From Candidatus Latescibacterota bacterium (GTDB lineage: Bacteria > Krumholzibacteriota > Krumholzibacteriia > JACNKJ01): DNA of 64,000 nucleotides. Positions 1-9,797 of this stretch are shown piece by piece. The notes below the pieces were generated by a model. That model saw nothing but the letters and a program-made list of their open reading frames with translations, was not told the origin of the DNA and made no database searches. Both the position numbers and the translations under genes were made by a program. How positions within the stretch are numbered: position 1 is the stretch's first letter; each line of letters starts with the position of its first letter. The DNA lies in the NCBI GenBank assembly GCA_020633725.1, contig JACKDC010000001.1, forward strand, positions 806,001 through 870,000. The letters are read 5' to 3'.

Positions 1-3000
1 AAGACGGCAAGCTGGGCGACAGCAACCACCAGGACGCGGGCATCGCCTTCCCGGTCACCGTGGTGGCCACCGACGCCTTCTGGAATCCCGTGGGCGAGAG
101 CGATCCGTCGCTGCCCATCAGCCTGCGCTTCACCAGCTCTGACGGCGCCGCGTCGCTGCCCAGTCCCGGGCAGCTACTGTCGGCGTCGTCGGGCAACTTC
201 AACGTGACCCTGCGCACGCTGGCCGACCCGAATTTCCAGACCGTCCACGCCGAGGACATGAACGGCAGCGCCGAGGCCTTCACGGCCGTCCCGCTCCAGG
301 CCGGCGTGATCGATCACTTCACGCTGGGCGTGAACAGCCGCACGAATCCAACGCCCAACGATCCCCTGGACCCGATCCCCGACTTCGTGGCCGGCCAGGT
401 GCTCAGCGACCTGACCATCGTGGCCCGGGACCAGTTCGGCAACCACATCCCCACCTACGGCGGCACGGGCCTGCTCACGGTGAGCCATGGCGACGGCATC
501 CTCGCCCCCATGAGCGTGGACTTCAGCGACGGCGGCACCTGGCCCGGCGCGGAGCTGGGCGTCTGGCGCGGCGGCCTGCAGGTCTTCAAGGCCGGCAGCG
601 ACGTGACCCTCACCGTCACCGACGCCGCCTACGCACGCACGGGCGTGAGCAACGCCTTCGACGTGCTGGCCGGCGCCTACAGCGACCTGCTGCTCATCCT
701 GCCCGGCGAGATGCACACGCCGGGCATCGGCAGCGGCAAGGCCGGCGTGCCCTTCCCCGTGGACGCGGGCGAGACCCTCAGCGCCACGCTGCTGGCCGTC
801 GACGCCTTCTTCAACCAGGTGGCGACGCAGCCGTCCGTGCAGCTCAGCAGCACGGGCTACAGCGTGGTGACCACGGCGAACCCCGTGGTCCTGCAGCCGA
901 ACGGCAGCGCCAGCTCCGAGCTCTACTTCCGCACCGCTGGCGACCAGGACCTGGCGATCGCGGACGTCACCTGGCCCGACCGCGCGGACACCTCCACGGT
1001 GGAGATCGCGCCGGGGCCCTTCACTCGCCTCCAGATCATCGCCCCCGGCGAGACCCCCAACCCCGGCGGCTACGAGTCCGACGGCAAGCTGGGCACCCCG
1101 GACCTGCAGACCACCAGTCTGCAGTTCGACATCGAGGTGCGCAGCGTCGACGAGTACTGGAACCAGGTGCCCAACAACGACGAGCACGTTCTGCTCACCA
1201 GCAGCGACGGCGCGCTCGACGACATCAACCCGCCCAACCAGGGCCAGAATCTCTCGGGCGGCAGCCTGACGCTTCCGATCTTCCTGATCGCCAGCGGCGC
1301 GGTGTCCGTGGAGGTCAACCCGCTGGACAACCTGGACATCCTGCCCCAGGCCGTCACCATCAGCCTGCAGCAGGGCGCGCAGTACCTGATCGCGACGCCC
1401 GACAGCGCCCGCGTCGGCCCGCCCCAGACCTTCGGCATGACCGTGAGCCTGGTGGACTCGCTCGGCATGCCCGAGACGGCGGCCAACAACACCGTGGACA
1501 TCACGGCCTTCAAGAGCAACCTCGACCCGGCCAGCAGCACCCTCTGGGTCGGCCAGGCCACGCTGAGCGCCGGCGTGGTGACGATCCCGGCCCAGGCCTA
1601 CAACACGGTCGAGGACATCATCATCCGCGTCAGCGATGACGCCGGCCGCCTCGCCTACAGCCAGCCCATCCACATGCTGAGCAACGGCCGTGAGTACCGC
1701 ATCGCGCTGGGCCAGGGCGCGAACCCCGTGGCGGGTCCGCCGAGCACCTTCCCGATCGCGGTGGAGATGCGCGACGTCGACACCGGCACGCGCATCGACG
1801 TGGACCGCGATCTCGACGTGAGCGTCTGGGCCTCGGCCACGGGCGCCCCCGGCCTCGGCATGGTCGGCGTCACGGAGGCCAGCCTCGAGTCCGGCTACGT
1901 GCTCTTCAACCAGAGCTACAGCCGGGCGGAGAACGTCTACGTGCACGTGGAGGACGACCAGGGCCTCACGGGCAACAGCGCAATCTTCACCGTGACCGCC
2001 GACGGCTACAAGCGCCTCCAGATCCTCGCCCCGGGCGAGGAGGTGCGGCCGGGCGTCGAGGCCTTCGCCGAGACCGGCAAGGAGGGTGTCCCGGACACCC
2101 AGCGCAGCCGCATCCCCTTCCCGGTGACCGTCCGCGCGGTGGACCAGTTCTGGAACCTCGTCAGCACCGTGAACGAGGGCGCCATCATGTTCAGCTCCAC
2201 GGACAACAGCGTGGGGCCGGGCAACCCGCCCGCCATGGGGTCGCCCTACGTGAACGGCCGCCGCACCTTCCAGCTCTACCTGGACGCGCAGGGCACCGTG
2301 GATCTGAGCGCCTGGGACGACGACAACACCGCGCCCCCCGGACAGACGGTCTCCATCCCCGTGACGCCGGGCTACGAGTACCAGATCACGCTGTCGAACC
2401 CGGCGCCGCAGACCGGCTACCCCGGCTTCCAGATGATCGTCGAGATGATCGATCCGGTCACCGGCGACCCGGCCCCCGACGCCAACCACAGCTTCGGCAT
2501 CACCGCCCTGAACCCCGACTTCTCGGTGGCGGCAGGCAACCTGGCCATCACCGACGAGACGCTGGCCGCCGGCGTGCGCGTGATCAACGGCCAGCAGTAC
2601 GACCGCGTGGAGCCGATCATCCTGCGCGTCATGGACGACGTGGGCCGCGTGGGCTACACGGACATCGTGGACATGCAGCCCGGCGGGCTCGTCTACGAGG
2701 TCAGCGTACCCGACACGGCCACGGTGGGCGGCCCGACCAGCTTCCCCGTCACCGTGCGCCTGCTCGACCTGGGCACGGGGCTCGTGGTGGCCAGCCAGGA
2801 CACCACCTTCGCGGTGGACGTCTACTCGGGCCAGACCGGCCAGCTCGGCGCGGGCTCCTGGAGCGTGGGCAGCAACGTGCTGAACGACGGCCGCTGCAGC
2901 TTCAACGAGACCTACACCGGCGCCGGGAACATCTACCTGCGCGTGCACGACGAGCGCGGCGTGGTGGGCATCTCCGACACCATCGTGATGCTGCCGGACG

Positions 3001-4862
3001 GCTACAAGCGCCTGCAGCTCATCGCGCCGGGCGAGACGCCGGTGCCGGGCGTCAGCTCCCAGACCGGCAAGACCGGCAACCCGATCCTGCAGCAGGCCGA
3101 GGTGCCCTTCATGGTGCAGGTCCGGGCCACGGACCAGTACTGGAACCTCATCGAGACCTTCAACGCCGGCGCGGTGACCCTGAGCAGCTCCGAGGGCAGC
3201 GTGCGCGACGGCAATCCGCCCAACAACGGCGCGCCGCTCATCGGCGGCATCGGCGACTACGCGCTGGTGATCCACAACCAGGGCAGCATCATCGTCTTCG
3301 CGCAGGACACGGAGAACCCCGAGGTCCTGGCCCACTCGGTGAACATCCCCGTGGGCGAGGCGCAGTACGAGATCAGCGTGCCCGCGATCGCCCAGGCCGG
3401 ACCGCCGGCGAGCTGGCCGATGACGATCCGTCTGGTGCGCGACGACGGCACGCTCATCACCGCGGCCAACGACGAGGTCTACCTCACGGCGCTGCTGCCG
3501 AACCACGAGACGGCCCTCGACCAGCTCGGCGTGACCAGCGGCGTGCTGGCGGCGGGCGAGCTGTCCATCGGTGGGCAGACCTACGCCACGGTGCAGGACA
3601 TCGTCATCCGCGTGACGGACGACCAGGGCCGCGAGAGCTTCAGCGACGTGATCCACATGGTGCCCGAGGACGTCACCTATCGCGTGACCACGCCGGTCAC
3701 CGCCACGGTGGGTCCGCCGGCGTCGTTCACCGTGGACCTGGAGCTCATCGACACCTCCACGGGACAGCGCGTCACCAGCGACGACCGCTCCTTCACGGTG
3801 GAGGCCGTGAACCACAACACGGGCGACCTCGGCGCGGGCGTGCTGGCCCTCACGGCCGGCAGCACCCACGCGGGGCTTTGCACGCTGACCGAGTCCTACA
3901 CGGCCGCCGAGCCCATCTACCTGCGCATCACGGACGAGCAGGGCGTGGTGGTCTTCACCGATCCGATCCAGGTGCACCACGGTCCGCCGCAAAACCTGAG
4001 CGTCACCGCCGACCTCAGCACGCTCGAGGTGGGCCAGGCGACGGCGATCACCGCCGCGCTCACCGACCTCTTCGGCAACAACGTGCTCAGCGAGCCCGTG
4101 GCCTTCACCCTGCTCAGCGGCGACGGCGTCCTCACGGCCGACTCGGTGCTGACGGGGAACCTGGGCACGGCCAGCAACGTCGTGCGCGTGCCGACGGGCG
4201 GGCGCGAGGATCTCGTCGTCCAGGTGTCGGTGCGCGACCTGCCCACGCGCCTCGTGGAGATCGCGGTGATCGGTCCCCCGCTCACCGAGCTGTCCCTGCT
4301 GGGCACGAATGCCGAGACCAGCCACGGCGTCATGGTGACGCCGGAGACGCGCTTCGCCCTGAGCAGCTCCAGCGAGATCGGCCTCTACCGCACCTACTGG
4401 GGCGTGGACCTGGGGCCGGAGGCGCTGCCGCAGAACCTCTACTTCGAACCGCTGAGCTTCGAGGACCTGGGCATCGGCGCCTACGGGCAGCACACGCTCA
4501 GCTACTACGCGGACGACATCAAGGGCAACCGCGAGAACGTGCAGACCTTCACCGTGGTCTTCGGGGCGGATCTCGCCGCCGACCACCCGGTGAGCAACCG
4601 GCCCAACCCCTTCCAGGCGGGCCGCGAGGAGACCGTCATCCTCTTCCGCGCCGCCGCCGACGGCACGGCCGTGGTCCGCATCCACGACCACTTCGGCAAC
4701 CTGGTCTGGACCCACGAGCTGGGCACCCAGAACGGGCAGACCTACCAGGTACCCTGGGACGGCCGCAACGGGCGCGGGGAAATCGTGGGCAACGGCGGCT
4801 ATCTCTGCACCGTCCGCACCGGCGGCGAACTCCTGCGACGCAAGATCGCGGTGGTCAAGTAG
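1..4862 (+). CDS. Giant secreted Ig-like repeat protein with FlgD-Ig C-terminus (5' truncated)
   Basis: The reading frame is open from base 3, so the gene starts upstream of the window; at least 1619 residues are visible. It consists of repeated beta-sandwich Ig-like modules. One type begins [YF]KRLQIxAPGE and contains a DQxWN signature; the other begins YxIxxPxxAxxGPP. Three tandem super-repeats span 1020-3975. An invasin-like domain follows (about 3980-4290) and the last ~95 residues form a FlgD-Ig-like fold (RPNPFQAG ... VPWDGRNGRGEIVGNGGY). Such C-terminal domains occur on exported FCB-group proteins and resemble type IX sorting domains. A surface adhesin or stalk protein is the inferred role. 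It lies 17 bases upstream of a PorV-like gene. No catalytic motif was seen. Confidence 0.85.
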   Translation, partial: DGKLGDSNHQDAGIAFPVTVVATDAFWNPVGESDPSLPISLRFTSSDGAASLPSPGQLLSASSGNFNVTLRTLADPNFQTVHAEDMNGSAEAFTAVPLQAGVIDHFTLGVNSRTNPTPNDPLDPIPDFVAGQVLSDLTIVARDQFGNHIPTYGGTGLLTVSHGDGILAPMSVDFSDGGTWPGAELGVWRGGLQVFKAGSDVTLTVTDAAYARTGVSNAFDVLAGAYSDLLLILPGEMHTPGIGSGKAGVPFPVDAGETLSATLLAVDAFFNQVATQPSVQLSSTGYSVVTTANPVVLQPNGSASSELYFRTAGDQDLAIADVTWPDRADTSTVEIAPGPFTRLQIIAPGETPNPGGYESDGKLGTPDLQTTSLQFDIEVRSVDEYWNQVPNNDEHVLLTSSDGALDDINPPNQGQNLSGGSLTLPIFLIASGAVSVEVNPLDNLDILPQAVTISLQQGAQYLIATPDSARVGPPQTFGMTVSLVDSLGMPETAANNTVDITAFKSNLDPASSTLWVGQATLSAGVVTIPAQAYNTVEDIIIRVSDDAGRLAYSQPIHMLSNGREYRIALGQGANPVAGPPSTFPIAVEMRDVDTGTRIDVDRDLDVSVWASATGAPGLGMVGVTEASLESGYVLFNQSYSRAENVYVHVEDDQGLTGNSAIFTVTADGYKRLQILAPGEEVRPGVEAFAETGKEGVPDTQRSRIPFPVTVRAVDQFWNLVSTVNEGAIMFSSTDNSVGPGNPPAMGSPYVNGRRTFQLYLDAQGTVDLSAWDDDNTAPPGQTVSIPVTPGYEYQITLSNPAPQTGYPGFQMIVEMIDPVTGDPAPDANHSFGITALNPDFSVAAGNLAITDETLAAGVRVINGQQYDRVEPIILRVMDDVGRVGYTDIVDMQPGGLVYEVSVPDTATVGGPTSFPVTVRLLDLGTGLVVASQDTTFAVDVYSGQTGQLGAGSWSVGSNVLNDGRCSFNETYTGAGNIYLRVHDERGVVGISDTIVMLPDGYKRLQLIAPGETPVPGVSSQTGKTGNPILQQAEVPFMVQVRATDQYWNLIETFNAGAVTLSSSEGSVRDGNPPNNGAPLIGGIGDYALVIHNQGSIIVFAQDTENPEVLAHSVNIPVGEAQYEISVPAIAQAGPPASWPMTIRLVRDDGTLITAANDEVYLTALLPNHETALDQLGVTSGVLAAGELSIGGQTYATVQDIVIRVTDDQGRESFSDVIHMVPEDVTYRVTTPVTATVGPPASFTVDLELIDTSTGQRVTSDDRSFTVEAVNHNTGDLGAGVLALTAGSTHAGLCTLTESYTAAEPIYLRITDEQGVVVFTDPIQVHHGPPQNLSVTADLSTLEVGQATAITAALTDLFGNNVLSEPVAFTLLSGDGVLTADSVLTGNLGTASNVVRVPTGGREDLVVQVSVRDLPTRLVEIAVIGPPLTELSLLGTNAETSHGVMVTPETRFALSSSSEIGLYRTYWGVDLGPEALPQNLYFEPLSFEDLGIGAYGQHTLSYYADDIKGNRENVQTFTVVFGADLAADHPVSNRPNPFQAGREETVILFRAAADGTAVVRIHDHFGNLVWTHELGTQNGQTYQVPWDGRNGRGEIVGNGGYLCTVRTGGELLRRKIAVVK
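1020..3975 (+). repeat. Three tandem ~330-codon super-repeats inside the giant Ig-like gene
   Basis: Copies begin at 1020 (FTRLQIIAPGE), 2007 (YKRLQILAPGE) and 3003 (YKRLQLIAPGE); they are 987, 996 and about 970 nt long. Each copy holds one A domain (KxGxPxxQ ... PFxVxVRAxDQ[YF]WN) followed by two B domains (YxIxxPxxAxxGPPxxF). Degenerate earlier A units are visible at about 680 and at base 1. Similarity is clear in protein but imperfect in DNA, so the duplication is not recent. Confidence 0.8.
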
Positions 4863-4879
4863 CAGGCGAGGTGAACACG

Positions 4880-6130
4880 GTGAACACGACGAGCATCCGC
4901 ATCCTGGTCCTGAGCGCTCTGCTGCTCGCGGCGGCGTCGCCCTCGGCGGCGCAGGACGCCTCCGGCGGTCAGCCGGGCACCTTCCTGCGCTTCGGAGCCA
5001 GCGCCAGGGGTCTGGCCATGGGCGGCGCCTCCACGGGCCTCGCCAACGACGCCAGCGCCCTCTTCTACAACCCCGCGGGCATGGAGCAGGTGCGCAGCAC
5101 GGAACTGCTCTTCTTCCACGCGGAGCTGCTGGCCGAGACGCGCTACCAGTACCTGGGCCTGGTCCAGCCGCTGGGGCATTTCGGCACGCTGGGCGTCGCC
5201 GGCGCGCTGCTCAGCTCGGGCGGCTTCGAGCGCAGCAGCCTGCTCGAGGACACGGGCGAGAGCTTCGACGAGACGCAGAACAGCCTGCAGGTGAGCTTCG
5301 CCCGCCGCTTCGGCAGCGTGAGCCTGGCGGCGAGCTATCGCACCGTGAACCAGAGCCTGGCCGGCTACAGCGGCAGCGGGTCGGGACTCGACCTGGCCGT
5401 CTTCAACCGTCCCGCGCGGCACTTCAGTTTCGGCTTCCTCGTCCAGAACGTGCTGGCGCCGGAGATCACGCTGCTCCAGACCGCCGAGAGCTATCCGCTC
5501 ACCGTGCGCGCGGGCGGCGCCCTCCACCTGCGTGACGGCCGCGTGCTGTCCACGCTCGACCTCGTCCGCGTGGGCGACGCTCCCCTGGGCGTCCAGACCG
5601 GCATCGAGGTCTGGGGCCTGGGCAACTTCGCGCTGCGCAGCGGCTGGGACACCATGCGCAACGGCTACGCGGCCGGCGGCGGCTACCGCAGCGGGGCCTG
5701 GCAGCTCGACTATGCCGTCAGCGACACGCCGATCGGCCTGTCGCACCGGCTGAGCTTCACCTGGCGCTTCGGCGTGCCGCTCGGCGTGAGCCTGAGCAGC
5801 GACACGGCGCGCTTCTCGCCCAGCGGCGAGCGCAATCGCGTCGAGCTCGAGCTCAAGAGCCAGTTCCGCGGCAAGGCCAAGGGCTGGGAGCTCGTGATCT
5901 ACGACAACGACGGCCAGCCCCGCCACAGCGCCCGCGGCAGCAAGGAGCCGCCGGAGACCTACTCCTGGGACGGCCGCGACGACCAGGGCCGTCTGGTGAG
6001 CACCGGCAGCTACCGCGTCGTGGTCGTGGTCCTGGACGAGTTCGGCGATCCCTGGACCCAGGAGCTGAACGTCGAGATCCGCGACTACGACCCGGCCCTG
6101 AAGACGCCCGTCCAGCTGGAAGTGAACTGA
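4880..6130 (+). CDS. PorV/PorQ-family outer-membrane barrel with C-terminal FlgD-Ig-like domain
   Basis: 416 residues. The GTG at 4880 is chosen because GAGGTG (4868-4873) sits six bases upstream; a GTG at 4871 is also in frame. A signal peptide (ILVLSALLLAAASPSAAQ) is followed by the family hallmark FLRFGASARGLAMGGAS and NDASALFYNPAGM. This family makes beta-barrels that in Bacteroidota serve the type IX system (PorV) or related export. After the barrel, about residues 315-416 hold a FlgD-Ig-like segment (YSWDGRDDQGRLVSTGSYRV), an unusual addition for the family. The gene follows the giant Ig protein by 17 bases and precedes a TPR gene whose ribosome-binding site overlaps its stop codon. Role in secreting or anchoring the neighbour is inferred. 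Confidence 0.85.
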   Translation: MNTTSIRILVLSALLLAAASPSAAQDASGGQPGTFLRFGASARGLAMGGASTGLANDASALFYNPAGMEQVRSTELLFFHAELLAETRYQYLGLVQPLGHFGTLGVAGALLSSGGFERSSLLEDTGESFDETQNSLQVSFARRFGSVSLAASYRTVNQSLAGYSGSGSGLDLAVFNRPARHFSFGFLVQNVLAPEITLLQTAESYPLTVRAGGALHLRDGRVLSTLDLVRVGDAPLGVQTGIEVWGLGNFALRSGWDTMRNGYAAGGGYRSGAWQLDYAVSDTPIGLSHRLSFTWRFGVPLGVSLSSDTARFSPSGERNRVELELKSQFRGKAKGWELVIYDNDGQPRHSARGSKEPPETYSWDGRDDQGRLVSTGSYRVVVVVLDEFGDPWTQELNVEIRDYDPALKTPVQLEVN

Positions 6131-6140
6131 GGTGCAGACC

Positions 6141-9131
6141 ATGTGGAAAGGACTCCCGCTCGCGCTCGCGCTCTTCGTGGCCACGTCCGCCGCGGCCCAG
6201 GAGAGCGCCAGCTCCCTCATCGACGAGGCCGACGCCCTGCTCGCCCGCAAGGGTCCCAGCATGGCCGTGGTGGACGCCTACCGCGCGGTCTACCAGAAGT
6301 TCGACGGCTCGGAGCACTGCGCCCGCGCGCGCTACATGGCCGGCGACTGCCTCTTCCAGCTCGGCGAGCTCAAGGCCGCCGACCAGGAGTTCGCCAAGGT
6401 GAAGGGCGCCAGCGGCGACCGTGCGATCCTGGACGCCTGCGCGCTCCTGCGCCGGGGCCAGTGCGCCTTCGCCCAGGGCGACTACGCGGAGGCGGCCAAG
6501 TACTTCGAGAAGGTCGAGGACGGCGACGAGAGCTACCTCGCCCGCGACGCGCGCTTCGCCCTGGCCCAGACCTGGGTCGCGCTGAACGAGTGGGAGGACT
6601 TCAAGGAGACGGCCGACCGTCTCGTGGAGGCCTGGCCCGGCTACGGCGAGCGGCCCGAGCTGCGCTTCGCCTACGGCGTCTATCACTACCACAAGGGCGA
6701 GCTCGAGCAGGCGCGCGACTTCTTCCGCCAGGTGGAGTCCGAGCGCGCGCGCTTCTACACGGCGCGCACCCTCGGCGAGGAAGGCCAGTACCTGAAGGCC
6801 ATCCAGCAGTACCGCCAGCTCCTGGTGCGCTATCCCGAGACGAGCCTGGCCGAGGACGTCCGCTTCGCCATCGCCGAGAGCTTCCTTCGCTCGGGCCAGC
6901 GCGCCCTGGCGCGCAGCGCCTTCGAGGAGGTGCTCCAGGCGCATCCCGACAGCCGTCACGCCCTGGCCGCACGCTTCAAGCTGGCGACCATCCTGTTCCG
7001 CGAGGAAGACTTCAACCGCGCGCTGGACAGCCTGGACGCCCTGCTGGCCGACCTCCCCGAGGACGACACCCTGCGCGAGAAGGTCCTCATGCTGCAGGGT
7101 CTGGCCTACTTCCAGCTCGGGCGCGAGAGCGAGGCGGACCACGCCTTCAGCGCGATCCTCCAGACCTTCCCCGAGGGCCGCACCAGCAGCAGCGCTCTCT
7201 TCCGCATGATGCACCACTATGCGCGCAACCAGAACTGGAACCAGAGCATCGGCCTCGGCCACATGTTCATGGACCGCTACGAGGGCGACCCCCTCGAGGG
7301 GCGCGTCCAGCTCATCCAGTCGCTGGACTACCTCGAGCTCGGCGAGACCGGCCAGGCCCGCTCGCTGCTGGGCAAGCTCCTGGACACCCACGCGGCCACC
7401 GACCTCGGCGAGAAGGCCCTCTTCCTGCTCACCTGGTCCTACTACGGCGAGCAGGACTTCAACCGCATCGTCACCAACTACCGGCACATGGCGCGCAAGC
7501 TGCTGCCCACGCCCAACCCCTGGCGCGCGCGCACCTACTACCTGATCGCCGAGAGCTACTACGACCTCGGCCTCTACCAGGACGCCTCGGACCTCTACCG
7601 CCTGGTGCTGAACGACTACCCCTTCAGCGACGTGGCGCCCTTCGCGCTCCAGGGCGTGACGGCCAGCTACAGCCGCCTCGGCGAGGACCAGAAGGCCGCC
7701 ATCGAGCAGGAGCGCTACCTGCTGGTGATCTCCAACGAGGCCAGCAGCGACCCGGGCAACGCGCTGGCGGCCGCGGGCATGTACTTCAACCGCAAGGAGT
7801 ACAAGAAGGCCCTGGAGCTCTTCGAGCAGTTCCTGGCCACGAAGCCCGAGGGCGACACCGCCGCCGAGGCGCTCTACCAGAGCGGCGAGTGCCTCTACGC
7901 GCTGCAGTATTACGAGGACGCCGTCGGCCGCTGGCGCCGCGTGCTCAACGAGCAGCCGGACTACCCGGACACGCCCGCCGTGCTGCGCAAGCTGGGCGAT
8001 ACGCTCTTCGGCCTGCAGGCCTACACCGAGGCGCAGGGCGTCTACGCCCAGCTGACTCAGCGTTTCCCCGACGACCCGCAGGCCTCCGAGGCCCTCTTCA
8101 ACCAGGGCAACTGCGTCTACAACCAGGGCGACTACGACGCCGCCGCGCAGCTCTTCCAGCGCTACCTGGACGACTACCCGGCCGGCGGGCGACTCGCGGA
8201 CGCCCAGCAGGCGCTGCAGGCCTGCTTCCTCCGCAGCGGCAAGGACATGCTCGCCTACGTCGAGCAGAATCCCGACGCCACCTTCGCCGCCGAGGTGCTC
8301 TGGGAGCAGGGCAGCGAGGCCTTCCGCGAGGAGCGCTACGAGGAGGCGGCCAAGCGGCTCGAGGCCATCACCCTGCGCTACCCCGACTCGGACGTCGCGC
8401 CCGACGCGCTCTTCTACCTGGCGGAGTCGCGCTTCGCGCTGGGCGACATGGACGCGGCCCGCGCGGGCTTCGAGAACTTCACCGCCACCTATCCGGACCG
8501 CCCCCTCGTGGCGGCGGCGCTGCTGAAGGCCGGGCACATCCTCTACGTGCAGGAGAAGTACGCCGAGGCGGCCGGGCACTTCCTCATCCTCGCGGATCAG
8601 TATCCCGACGACGAGATGGCCCCGCTCGGCCTCTTCAACGCCGGCCTCTGCTACCGGAAGCTCGAGCAGTGGCGGACCTTCCTCAGCAACAGCGAGGACT
8701 TCCTCGAGCGCTACGCCAGCCACGAGCGGCGGCTCGAAGTGCAGCTGCAGATGGCCGACGTCTACCAGAACGAGACCGGCGAGTACGACAAGGCGCTCGA
8801 CATGTACGGCACGCTGGCCGAGCAGCCCGGCGCCCCGGTGGTGCAGATCCAGTACGAGCGCGGCGAGTGCCTGAGCAAGCTCGGCCGCACGGACGAGGCC
8901 CTGGCGGCCTACGCGGCGGCGGCCGACGTGCCCGGCGCGCTCTCCGACGACCACGGCATCGCCGCCCTCGCCCGCATCGCGAGCATTCACGAAGAGGCCG
9001 GCGACCTCGCCCAGGCCCGCAAGGCCTACCAGCGCATCGCCCAGAACGACAGCAACGCCGAATGGGCGTCCCTTGCGCGCGAGCGCATGGAATCGCTCGA
9101 TCAGGAACTTCAACAGGCCGGCGCGCAGTAG
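6141..9131 (+). CDS. Periplasmic tetratricopeptide-repeat protein (~996 aa)
   Basis: The ATG at 6141 follows GAGGTG (6129-6134) by six bases; a GTG at 6132 is in frame but lacks a site. A cleavable signal peptide (LALALFVATSAAAQ) leads into about twenty TPR/Sel1-like units of the BamD/YbgF type, with repeats such as ALFxxGxCxYxxGDYxxAAxxFxxYLxxYP. Coverage is continuous from about residue 30 to the C-terminus. Such solenoids scaffold envelope complexes; no enzyme motif is present. It stands between the PorV-like gene and the ExbB/ExbD/TonB genes, so a periplasmic adaptor linking an inner-membrane motor to an outer-membrane partner is a reasonable inference. Confidence 0.85.
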   Translation: MWKGLPLALALFVATSAAAQESASSLIDEADALLARKGPSMAVVDAYRAVYQKFDGSEHCARARYMAGDCLFQLGELKAADQEFAKVKGASGDRAILDACALLRRGQCAFAQGDYAEAAKYFEKVEDGDESYLARDARFALAQTWVALNEWEDFKETADRLVEAWPGYGERPELRFAYGVYHYHKGELEQARDFFRQVESERARFYTARTLGEEGQYLKAIQQYRQLLVRYPETSLAEDVRFAIAESFLRSGQRALARSAFEEVLQAHPDSRHALAARFKLATILFREEDFNRALDSLDALLADLPEDDTLREKVLMLQGLAYFQLGRESEADHAFSAILQTFPEGRTSSSALFRMMHHYARNQNWNQSIGLGHMFMDRYEGDPLEGRVQLIQSLDYLELGETGQARSLLGKLLDTHAATDLGEKALFLLTWSYYGEQDFNRIVTNYRHMARKLLPTPNPWRARTYYLIAESYYDLGLYQDASDLYRLVLNDYPFSDVAPFALQGVTASYSRLGEDQKAAIEQERYLLVISNEASSDPGNALAAAGMYFNRKEYKKALELFEQFLATKPEGDTAAEALYQSGECLYALQYYEDAVGRWRRVLNEQPDYPDTPAVLRKLGDTLFGLQAYTEAQGVYAQLTQRFPDDPQASEALFNQGNCVYNQGDYDAAAQLFQRYLDDYPAGGRLADAQQALQACFLRSGKDMLAYVEQNPDATFAAEVLWEQGSEAFREERYEEAAKRLEAITLRYPDSDVAPDALFYLAESRFALGDMDAARAGFENFTATYPDRPLVAAALLKAGHILYVQEKYAEAAGHFLILADQYPDDEMAPLGLFNAGLCYRKLEQWRTFLSNSEDFLERYASHERRLEVQLQMADVYQNETGEYDKALDMYGTLAEQPGAPVVQIQYERGECLSKLGRTDEALAAYAAAADVPGALSDDHGIAALARIASIHEEAGDLAQARKAYQRIAQNDSNAEWASLARERMESLDQELQQAGAQ

Positions 9132-9170
9132 CCCGGCCCTCAGCCCGGACGGACCCGCAAAGGAGAGACC

Positions 9171-9797
9171 ATGCTTAGTGTGGACAGCCTCACCGAACTG
9201 CTCCTGAAGAGCCCCACCATGCTGGTGCTGATCTTCTGCAGCATCCTGGTGGTCACCTTCGCCCTGGAGCGCTGGCTCTACTTCATGCGCACGCGCTACT
9301 CGGCCAACGAGTTCAAGGCGACCATGCGCAAGCATCTCGCGCGCAACCAGCTGGGCGAGTTCGCCAAGTACTGCCAGCGCGGCAGCGGCTCGCTGGGCCG
9401 CATCATGGGCGCGGGCCTCGACAACCTCAGCGCCGGGCGCGACCAGGTGGACCAGCTCCTCGACACCGAGATGGAGAAGGAGCAGGTGCTGATGGAGCGC
9501 AACCTGATCGTGCTGGGCACGCTGGCCAACATCGCGCCCCTGCTGGGCCTCTTCGGCACGGTGGTCGGCATCATCCGCGCGTTCAAGGACATCGCGGTGA
9601 CGGGCAGCGGCGGCAGCTCGGTGATCGCCATGGGCGTCTCCGAGGCCCTGCTCACGACGGCGGCGGGCATCGTGGTGGCCGTCATCGCCACGGTCTTCTA
9701 CAACGCCTTCACGCGCACCATCCGCGTGCGCAACACGGAGGCCGAGGACGCCCGCAACATGTTCTGGAAGTACGTCAACAGCCGGCCGGTGGAGTGA
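9171..9797 (+). CDS. MotA/TolQ/ExbB-family proton channel protein
   Basis: 208 residues from the ATG at 9171, with AAGGAGAG (9160-9167) just upstream. Three hydrophobic segments lie at about residues 15-35, 112-140 and 155-178. The family core NIAPLLGLFGTVVGIIRAF and the pore-lining stretch with SEALLTTAAGIVVAV are present. With ExbD-type partners it forms a proton-motive-force-driven inner-membrane motor that energises TonB or Tol systems. The stop codon overlaps the next gene's start (TGATG). Assignment to ExbB rather than TolQ rests only on the TonB-like gene downstream. Confidence 0.92.
   Translation: MLSVDSLTELLLKSPTMLVLIFCSILVVTFALERWLYFMRTRYSANEFKATMRKHLARNQLGEFAKYCQRGSGSLGRIMGAGLDNLSAGRDQVDQLLDTEMEKEQVLMERNLIVLGTLANIAPLLGLFGTVVGIIRAFKDIAVTGSGGSSVIAMGVSEALLTTAAGIVVAVIATVFYNAFTRTIRVRNTEAEDARNMFWKYVNSRPVE

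Noticed and set aside
1020..3975. CRISPR or mobile-element explanation for the repeats
   Set aside because: Repeats are ~990 nt, in frame and conserved as protein domains; no short direct repeats with spacers, transposase or terminal inverted repeats were seen.
174..4715. A 1513-codon open frame antisense to the giant Ig gene
   Set aside because: It is the mirror of strong third-position GC bias on the sense strand; the translation is Arg/His/Val/Ala-rich low complexity with no domain, while the sense product has clear repeats.
5853..9335. A 1160-codon antisense frame over the TPR gene
   Set aside because: It crosses three sense genes that have good starts and ribosome-binding sites; its product is low-complexity and unlike any family.
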